Below are positions 6,775 to 10,890 of a stretch of DNA of 10,890 nucleotides, in pieces. The translations under genes and the position numbers were made by a program. The number at the start of each line of letters is the position of its first letter. Within the stretch, counting starts at the first letter, position 1. Under the pieces are notes generated by a model. It did not search any database. It was given only the letters and a program-made list of their open reading frames with translations, and was not told where the DNA came from. Source of the DNA: an uncultured Pseudomonadota bacterium. GTDB lineage: Bacteria; Pseudomonadota; Gammaproteobacteria; Burkholderiales; Eutrophovitaceae. The DNA lies in NCBI GenBank assembly GCA_937983055.1, contig CALJLA010000004.1, forward strand, positions 1 to 10,890, written 5' to 3'.

Positions 6775-7242
6775 ATGAAAAAGCAAAAAATGCTGCTTGG
6801 TAGCTGTTTGCTGGTCGGTGGTGCCCTGATTCCTGGTTTCGCCAGCAGCGCCGACAATTGCACCGGTTACGACAGTCTTGTTGCCATCTACGCCGAGACC
6901 CTTGATCTCGGCGAGGGGCACACGCTGACCGCCTTCCGGCAGGCGAGCATCATCACGACCGACAACGCACCCATTCACCACCTGACGACTGGCGAGTGCT
7001 CGGGCGCGGCCCTGACAACGCCCGACGGAAAGGTTTATGTCTACGGGTACTGCGCGAGAAAGGACAAAGACGGCGATACGACCAGCATCACCTTCTCCCA
7101 GGCACCCGGTGCCGCCAAGGGCACCTGGAAGAGCGTCGCTGGCACCGGCAAGTTCGCCGGCAAGAAGGACTCAGGCTGGTATCAGGACGTGAGAACCGAC
7201 GGCAAGATGACCGTTTCGCAGTGGGGCGGCACCTGCAAATAG
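6775..7242 (+). CDS. Small secreted protein of unknown function, beta-rich
   Basis: A 155-residue protein with a classical Sec signal peptide: MKKQK, a hydrophobic core at 7-22, and probable cleavage after A26 (ASSA|DN). Cys11 lies too early in the hydrophobic core to be a credible lipobox. The mature part has four cysteines (29, 75, 93, 154), enough for two disulfides in the periplasm or outside the cell. It is rich in short beta-type segments and glycine turns, notably KGTWKSVAGTGKFAGKKDSGWYQ (115-137), a GTGxFxGxxxSGxY pattern resembling allene-oxide-cyclase-like/dirigent-like barrels in small bacterial secreted proteins; that likeness is tentative. Start: AGGAG at 6764-6768, six bases before ATG. 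It is a single-gene unit followed by hairpin-rich DNA. No enzymatic motif is visible. Confidence 0.82.
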   Translation: MKKQKMLLGSCLLVGGALIPGFASSADNCTGYDSLVAIYAETLDLGEGHTLTAFRQASIITTDNAPIHHLTTGECSGAALTTPDGKVYVYGYCARKDKDGDTTSITFSQAPGAAKGTWKSVAGTGKFAGKKDSGWYQDVRTDGKMTVSQWGGTCK

Positions 7243-7261
7243 CCGTTGGCTGAAGTCAGCT

Positions 7262-7291
7262 GCCGCCTGCGCAGGCTTGCCGACAGGCGGC
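7262..7291. terminator. Candidate stem-loop after the small secreted protein gene
   Basis: GCCGCCTG (7262-7269) and CAGGCGGC (7284-7291) form a perfect 8-bp stem over a 14-base loop, starting 19 bases after the stop at 7242. An overlapping perfect palindrome, GCCTGCGCAGGC (7265-7276), offers a competing fold. No T-run follows, so termination would be inefficient or need Rho. It may instead belong to the repeat-rich spacer that continues to 7348. Confidence 0.4.
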
Positions 7292-7293
7292 TC

Positions 7294-7348
7294 GGGGTTG
7301 GACTCGAATTCAGTTTCGCGACGTGCAATTGGAACCGAGTCTGGCCCC
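7294..7348. repeat. Inverted repeat GGGG-N3-GACTCG / CGAGTC-N3-CCCC
   Basis: GGGG and GACTCG (within 7294-7306) face CGAGTC and CCCC (within 7336-7348). All ten outer and inner bases pair, the three between them do not, and the loop is 29 bases. It ends seven bases from the stop of the RidA-like gene, in the gap between convergent genes. The right arm, read on the minus strand, gives GGGGCCAGACTCGG, which resembles the GGGGTCAGACTC-type intergenic repeats of many Pseudomonadota and a second copy at 9231-9250. It may serve as a bidirectional terminator or be a REP-like remnant. Confidence 0.5.
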
Positions 7349-7354
7349 ATTTTC

Positions 7355-7741
7355 CTACTCCGCCGTAACCGCCTCCACCTCGAGCTTCCATTCCGGCTTG
7401 AGCAGGGTCGCTGCCACCACGGTGATGCCCACCTCGTGGTCGCCGAGATGTTTCTTGCGAATCGCCTTGTTCGCTTCCATGTACTCCGGCCGGGCGAGGT
7501 AGGTTCTCAGGAACACCAGGTTGCGGATGTCCATCCCGGCCGAGGCGAGGATGGCGCGGAGATGGCGCCAGATCAGCTCGCTCTGCTCCTCGAACGACTC
7601 GGGCATGGTCTTGCCGTCGGATTCGTAGCCGTTGAGGCCGCTGATGTGCAATGTTCGCGCGCCGGCCGGCACCTCGACGGCGTGGGTGTACCCGGGATAC
7701 TTCGGGTACAGGCCCTTCGGTTCGTGTTTCTTAAGCGTCAT
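7355..7741 (-). CDS. RidA-like (YjgF/YER057c/UK114) protein lacking the catalytic arginine
   Basis: A 128-residue protein of the Rid superfamily, whose best-known members hydrolyse reactive enamine/imine intermediates from amino-acid metabolism. Family features are HAVEVPAGARTLHISGLNGYESDGK (20-44), ESFEEQSELIWRHLRAILASAGMDIRNLVFLRTYL (48-82) and the terminal strand KLEVEAVTAE (119-128). Aligning this last strand by eye places Ile106 where RidA has its catalytic Arg (as in the usual ARTAV/ARSCV motif). It therefore fits the Rid subfamilies thought to lack deaminase activity. Start: AAGGAA lies about seven bases upstream of ATG at 7741. It is divergently transcribed from the serine hydrolase across 185 bases. 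Its substrate is unknown; many Arg-less Rid proteins sit with catabolic genes. The family call is secure, the function is not. Confidence 0.88.
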   Translation of the reverse strand: MTLKKHEPKGLYPKYPGYTHAVEVPAGARTLHISGLNGYESDGKTMPESFEEQSELIWRHLRAILASAGMDIRNLVFLRTYLARPEYMEANKAIRKKHLGDHEVGITVVAATLLKPEWKLEVEAVTAE

Positions 7742-7926
7742 GCGTCTTCCTTTCCGGTGGAGGGTTGATTAGATTGTGGCCGGATGGCTGTGGGGCTGCC
7801 TGTGGCCCGCATGATTGCATACCCGCTACCGAGCCCTGCCGGGAAGGAATGCACCCGGACAGACCTTTGTCCGCAGTGGGTCGAAAAGGAAACGGCGCGC
7901 GCCGCGCTGCCAACATCGGGAGGAAC
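7742..7926. promoter_or_regulatory. Divergent promoter region between RidA-like and serine hydrolase genes
   Basis: This 185-base spacer must hold promoters for both divergent genes unless one of them is read from elsewhere. I see no strong -35/-10 pair. TTGATTAG near 7764 and ATTGCATAC near 7812 are the only AT-rich patches. GGGAGG (7918-7923), just before the start at 7927, is the ribosome site of the hydrolase, with a short 3-base gap. Confidence 0.35.
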
Positions 7927-9207
7927 ATGTACAACAACGCAATTCGCAGCCTCGCAGCCGGCCTGGCGCTGGCGATCGGTATCGTGTCGGCGTTCGCGGC
8001 GGACCTGCCGTCGGCCGCCCCCGAAAACCTCGGCTTCTCGCCCGAGCGCCTGGCGCGCATCGGCCCGGCGATCCAGGGCGAAATCGCGAAGGGACAGTAT
8101 CCGGGCGCGGTGATACTGGTCGCGCGCAAGGGCAAGATCGTTTATTTCGAATCCTTCGGGCAGCTCGATCCCGCCAGCGGCAAGCCGATGACGAAGGATG
8201 CGATTTTTCGCCTCTATTCGATGACCAAGCCGTATACCTCGGTGGCGATCATGATGCTGGCCGAGGAAGGCAAGCTGCTGCTGACCGACCCGGTATCGAA
8301 GTACCTGCCGTCGTTGACCAAGCTGCAGGTCAGCGTCGCGTCGGCCGATCCCGCGACCGGCGCGGTGAAGTACACGCTCGTCGCCTCCGATCGCGACATG
8401 ACTATCCAGGACCTGTTGCGCCACACCTCCGGGCTGGTCTACGGGCCGTTCACCGCGAATACGCACGTCAAGGAACGCTACGAGCGCGAAGGCGTCGACT
8501 GGAAAGATGTCACGCCCGCGCAGCAGATCGAGCGCCTTTCGAAAGTGCCGCTCGCGCATCAACCGGGCACCACCTTCGAATACAGCATTTCGACCGACGT
8601 GCTCGGCCGCGTGGTCGAGGCGATTACCGGCAAGCCGCTGAGCCAGTTTCTGCAGGAGCGCATCTTCACCCCGCTCGGCATGGCGGATTCGTCTTTTGTC
8701 GTGCCTCGCGACAAGGTCGGCCGCCTGGCGCAGCCTTTCGCTATCGACCCGGCGACAAAAACGCCGATCAACCTGCTCGACGTAACCGTCGCGCAGAAAA
8801 ACGACGCGGGCGGCGCAGGCAGCGCAGGCACCGCGATGGACTACGCCCGCTTCCTGCAGATGATGATCAACGGCGGGCAGCTCGACGGCGTGCGCCTGCT
8901 CAGCCCGACCACGGTGCGCTACATGGCGGCCGATCACCTCGGCGACGCGAAAGGCGCCGGCGCGATCGCGTTGTTGCCGGGCATGGGGTTCGGACTCGGG
9001 TTCGCGGTCCGGCGCGAAGCCGGCCTGTTCGAAGTCACCGGATCAACCGGCGAGTATTTCTGGGCGGGCGCCGCCGGCACCGGCTTCTATGTGGACCCGA
9101 AACTGGACGTGATCTGCGTCTGGATGACCCAGGGCCTGCCCGGCCTGCCGCGGCGCTACGACCGCTATCTGTTCAAGCAACTGGTGTATCAGGCGATCGT
9201 CGAGTGA
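7927..9207 (+). CDS. Secreted beta-lactamase-fold serine hydrolase (class C/EstB-like)
   Basis: A 426-residue protein of the beta-lactamase/D-alanyl-D-alanine carboxypeptidase/esterase EstB superfamily. The start at 7927 (MYNNAIRSLAAGLALAIGIVSAFAAD) gives a signal peptide cleaved near A24/A25 (AFA|AD), so the enzyme should act in the periplasm or outside. An upstream in-frame ATG at 7765 would add a non-signal-like extension. The nucleophile motif SxxK is S98-M-T-K101. HTSGLVYG (166-173) follows, then Tyr219 in FEYSIST, with Ile221 where YxN enzymes have Asn. The third motif is represented by FWAGAAGTGFYVDP (378-391), the WGG-type loop seen in EstB-like esterases rather than KTG. LGRVVEAITGKPL (226-238) and FTPLGMADSSF (247-257) are typical of the family. 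It may be an esterase, amidase or peptidase. True beta-lactamase activity is possible but not favoured. It diverges from the RidA-like gene. Confidence 0.92.
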   Translation: MYNNAIRSLAAGLALAIGIVSAFAADLPSAAPENLGFSPERLARIGPAIQGEIAKGQYPGAVILVARKGKIVYFESFGQLDPASGKPMTKDAIFRLYSMTKPYTSVAIMMLAEEGKLLLTDPVSKYLPSLTKLQVSVASADPATGAVKYTLVASDRDMTIQDLLRHTSGLVYGPFTANTHVKERYEREGVDWKDVTPAQQIERLSKVPLAHQPGTTFEYSISTDVLGRVVEAITGKPLSQFLQERIFTPLGMADSSFVVPRDKVGRLAQPFAIDPATKTPINLLDVTVAQKNDAGGAGSAGTAMDYARFLQMMINGGQLDGVRLLSPTTVRYMAADHLGDAKGAGAIALLPGMGFGLGFAVRREAGLFEVTGSTGEYFWAGAAGTGFYVDPKLDVICVWMTQGLPGLPRRYDRYLFKQLVYQAIVE

Positions 9208-9230
9208 GCCCAGCGGAAGAATTCAGCCTC

Positions 9231-9250
9231 GTTCAACGGAGTCTGATCCC
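9231..9250. repeat. Second copy of the degenerate AGACTC-type repeat
   Basis: By eye, this 20-base stretch matches 7329-7348 at 14 of 20 positions in the same orientation. The shared core is GAGTCTG with CCC at the end, or CAGACTC read on the minus strand. It begins 24 bases after the serine hydrolase stop. With the copy at 7294-7348 it brackets the RidA-like/serine hydrolase pair. This may be a dispersed intergenic repeat family; chance similarity cannot be excluded at this length. Confidence 0.35.
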
Positions 9251-9267
9251 GTGAGCCGTTCAATTCA

Positions 9268-9576
9268 TCAGTCGCCCGAACCCCCGCCGCCGGCTCCGTC
9301 CTGCGAACTCCACGCGGAGGACCGTCCACCGGAGTACTGACCGCTGTACCCGTGCACGTCAGTCGGTATTTCTCGACCAGTCAAACGGGGACCCTCGTCG
9401 GCACCGCCGCCACCGCCGCCAGCGGATTCAGCACGACTTGCGTACAGGGCAAAGACTCCCGCAAGAATGAGCACGAACGACACGCCCGCCGCCCACGTGA
9501 AGTAGATCTACCCGATGGGCTGCAGAACAACTCCAACCACGAGAAGCACGATACCGAGAATGCGGATGGCGTTCAC
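9268..9576 (-). pseudogene. Small glycine-tailed membrane protein gene with in-frame TAG at codon 23
   Basis: From GTG at 9576 one frame reads VNAIRILGIVLLVVGVVLQPIG, then TAG (9510-9508), then IYFTWAAGVSFVLILAGVFALYASR and a Gly/Ser-rich tail ending at TGA (9270-9268). Without the TAG it would be a 102-residue protein. It would have two membrane helices (about 4-18 and 30-46) and a disordered tail (about 50-102) with GGGGGG, TGREIPTDVHGYSGQYSGG and GAGGGG. The hydrophobic coding character runs straight through the stop, so a Trp codon (TGG) changed to TAG is the simplest explanation. A weak AAGGT lies about ten bases upstream of the GTG. An internal GTG at 9483 could restart translation but would lose the first helix. 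Alternatives: a sequencing error, or two tiny genes. The family is not recognised. Confidence 0.65.
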
Positions 9577-9776
9577 GTAGACGTTACCTTGCTACGTTGC
9601 AAGAACTGATCCTATGCATCCAGCTGACAGCTTCCGTGTGTGATTTCCTAGCGTTGCCATTCTTGCCACGGAAAAGCCTGTCTAAGCGCCAGATTCCGCT
9701 GAAATCGACAGTCGCAATTTCAATGAATCAATCGATTGCGCAGGTCCGACCCGGGCAAGATATTCGCATCCCGAAT
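9577..9776. other. Spacer downstream of the asparaginase gene
   Basis: This 200-base spacer has relatively more A/T than the left half of the window. It separates the asparaginase stop from the small membrane protein start; both genes are read leftward. I see no gene, no strong terminator hairpin and no confident promoter. The weak ribosome site of the small membrane protein (AAGGT) lies at its left end. Confidence 0.45.
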
Positions 9777-10850
9777 CTACCGATCGAAGAACGCCTGAAC
9801 TTCCGTGGCGTTTGACGTGCTCTGCATAGCAAGCATCAGGAGGATTCTCGCCTTCTGCGGCGACAGGTTGTCAGCGAAGACCGCACCCGCCTCTTTCAGT
9901 GTTTTCCCACCGCCCACCATTCCATACACCGGCAGAACCCGCCCATTCGGCACACGCGTCGAGATCACGACCACAACACCTCGCTCAATGGCCTCCTTCA
10001 CAGCTTCGTACAGGGGAATGTTTACGTTTCCCCACCCCAGTGCCTGAATCACGATCCCCTTCGCTCCGGCGGCCACGGCTGCCCGGAGCAGCGTCCCATC
10101 TGTCCCAGCGTACATGGCAACGATGTCCACCCGCGGCAGAGGCATCGCCTTTAGGGCGATGTGCTGGCGACGCGATGGGGTGCGGGCAAATACCACACGA
10201 TCGTGGTCTACGACCCCAAGGAATCCGAAGTCCCCGGACTTAAAAGTCTCAACGTCGGAAGTGTGGGTCTTCGTCGCCTCGCGGGCGGCGTTGATCTGGT
10301 TGTTCAGCGTGATCATGGCGCCCTTGCCACGTGCCTGTGGCGAGACGCAGATGCGGGCCGCGTTTACCAAGTTCCGCGGCCCATCGTAGTCGCGTTCGGA
10401 CGCATTTCGCTGAGCTCCCACCAGCACGATTGGCTTCTCACTGGATACGGTGAGGTCGAGAAAGTAGGCAGTTTCCTCAAGCGTGTCGGTTCCATGAGAG
10501 ATGATGGCGCCCGCAACCTCATCGCTCGCCAGCGCTTTCACGACAAGTTCCTGGATTGCCACCCAGCGCTCCGGGTCCATGTAATCGGAGGGAATGTTGA
10601 AGGGGCTTTCGACCCGGACTCTTGCAACTTACGCTAGCTCCGGCACCCCCGCAACCAGGTCGTCGCCGGACAGCGCCGGAACCGGGGCGTTCTTGACCGG
10701 GTCGATCTTCATGGCGATGGTCCCGCCAGTGGCGATCATCTGGCATACCGGCAACTGCTCCTCCCCAGTGGCGGTACTTGACCAGAAGTTGCTACTCAAC
10801 GCGAAAATGACGAGGGCGGCAATTCGGAACGGATGAAGCCCACTATTCAT
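9777..10850 (-). pseudogene. Periplasmic L-asparaginase gene with in-frame TAA at codon 74
   Basis: L-asparaginase converts asparagine to aspartate and ammonia. The frame starts at ATG 10850, five bases after AGGAGGT (10862-10856); ATG 10853 lies too close to it. A signal peptide comes first (about 1-27, FRIAALVIFALSS core). Then come ATGGTIA with catalytic Thr44, and GDDLVAGVPELA, where TAA (10631-10629) stops translation. The same frame continues VARVRVESPFNIPSDYMDPERW, HGTDTLEET with Thr121/Asp122, GAQRNASERDYDGPRN, Lys194 in TKTHTSDVETF, and a full C-terminal domain to TAG at 9777. Restored, it would have about 357 residues, normal for a secreted type II enzyme. A Lys codon (AAG/AAA) changed to TAA is likely, as the family commonly has Lys/Arg/Asp here. 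Restart at ATG 10580 would lack Thr44, so neither piece should be active. A sequencing error cannot be excluded. Confidence 0.88.
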
Positions 10851-10890
10851 CATCCACCTCCTCGCACGTAATGACTTGCATGCGGCTCAA

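Noticed and set aside
7765..7926. Upstream start for the serine hydrolase at 7765
   Set aside because: It would place about 54 hydrophilic residues before an obvious signal peptide; ATG 7927 has GGGAGG immediately upstream.
1..10890. Stop-codon reassignment as an explanation of the two interrupted genes
   Set aside because: The two in-frame stops differ (TAG and TAA), while the intact genes end normally at TAG, TGA and TAA, so no single reassignment fits.

Overview
The window is GC-rich, densely packed DNA with strong Shine-Dalgarno sites and gene families typical of the Pseudomonadota. An EmrA/HlyD efflux adaptor, split UxaA-type dehydratase, RidA-like protein, EstB-type serine hydrolase and periplasmic asparaginase together point to a betaproteobacterium, possibly Burkholderiales-like. 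That taxonomic guess is an inference. I see no rRNA, tRNA, CRISPR array, integrase or transposase.

Layout. (1) 1-1368, minus strand: a MarR-family regulator followed, with a 4-base GTGA overlap, by an EmrA/HlyD membrane fusion protein that runs off the left edge. This is a regulator plus multidrug-efflux operon whose inner-membrane pump should lie outside the window. (2) 1530-4428, plus strand: a catabolic operon. It holds an enolase-superfamily (mandelate racemase/muconate lactonizing) acid-sugar dehydratase, a SAF-domain subunit and a UxaA-family catalytic subunit; the last two form a split altronate/galactarate-type dehydratase. A long imperfect inverted repeat built on CACAGAGA units lies between the first and second genes. 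The operon diverges from marR across an AT-rich island containing a candidate operator. (3) 4452-4835, minus strand: a small membrane protein of unknown function, then about 600 bases with no convincing gene. (4) 5431-6408, plus: a cytoplasmic endonuclease/exonuclease/phosphatase-family protein with its catalytic motifs intact. (5) 6775-7242, plus: a small secreted protein of unknown function. (6) 7355-7741 minus and 7927-9207 plus: a divergent pair, a RidA-like protein lacking the catalytic arginine and a secreted beta-lactamase-fold serine hydrolase. Degenerate AGACTC repeats lie on both sides of this pair. (7) 9268-10850, minus: two adjacent genes, a small glycine-tailed membrane protein and a periplasmic L-asparaginase. 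Each is interrupted by one in-frame stop codon (TAG and TAA respectively) with the reading frame otherwise preserved.

How the parts work together. The dehydratase operon probably turns one or two sugar acids into 2-keto-3-deoxy acids, but the sequence does not reveal the substrate and there is no transporter, aldolase or kinase in view. The efflux operon may be autoregulated by its MarR protein. The right-hand half looks like unrelated accessory genes separated by repeat-bearing spacers, ending in what looks like recent gene decay. I did not find a clearly new multi-gene system. The most unusual signals are the paired nonsense-interrupted genes, the CACAGAGA inverted repeat inside the operon and the unassigned two-dehydratase operon.
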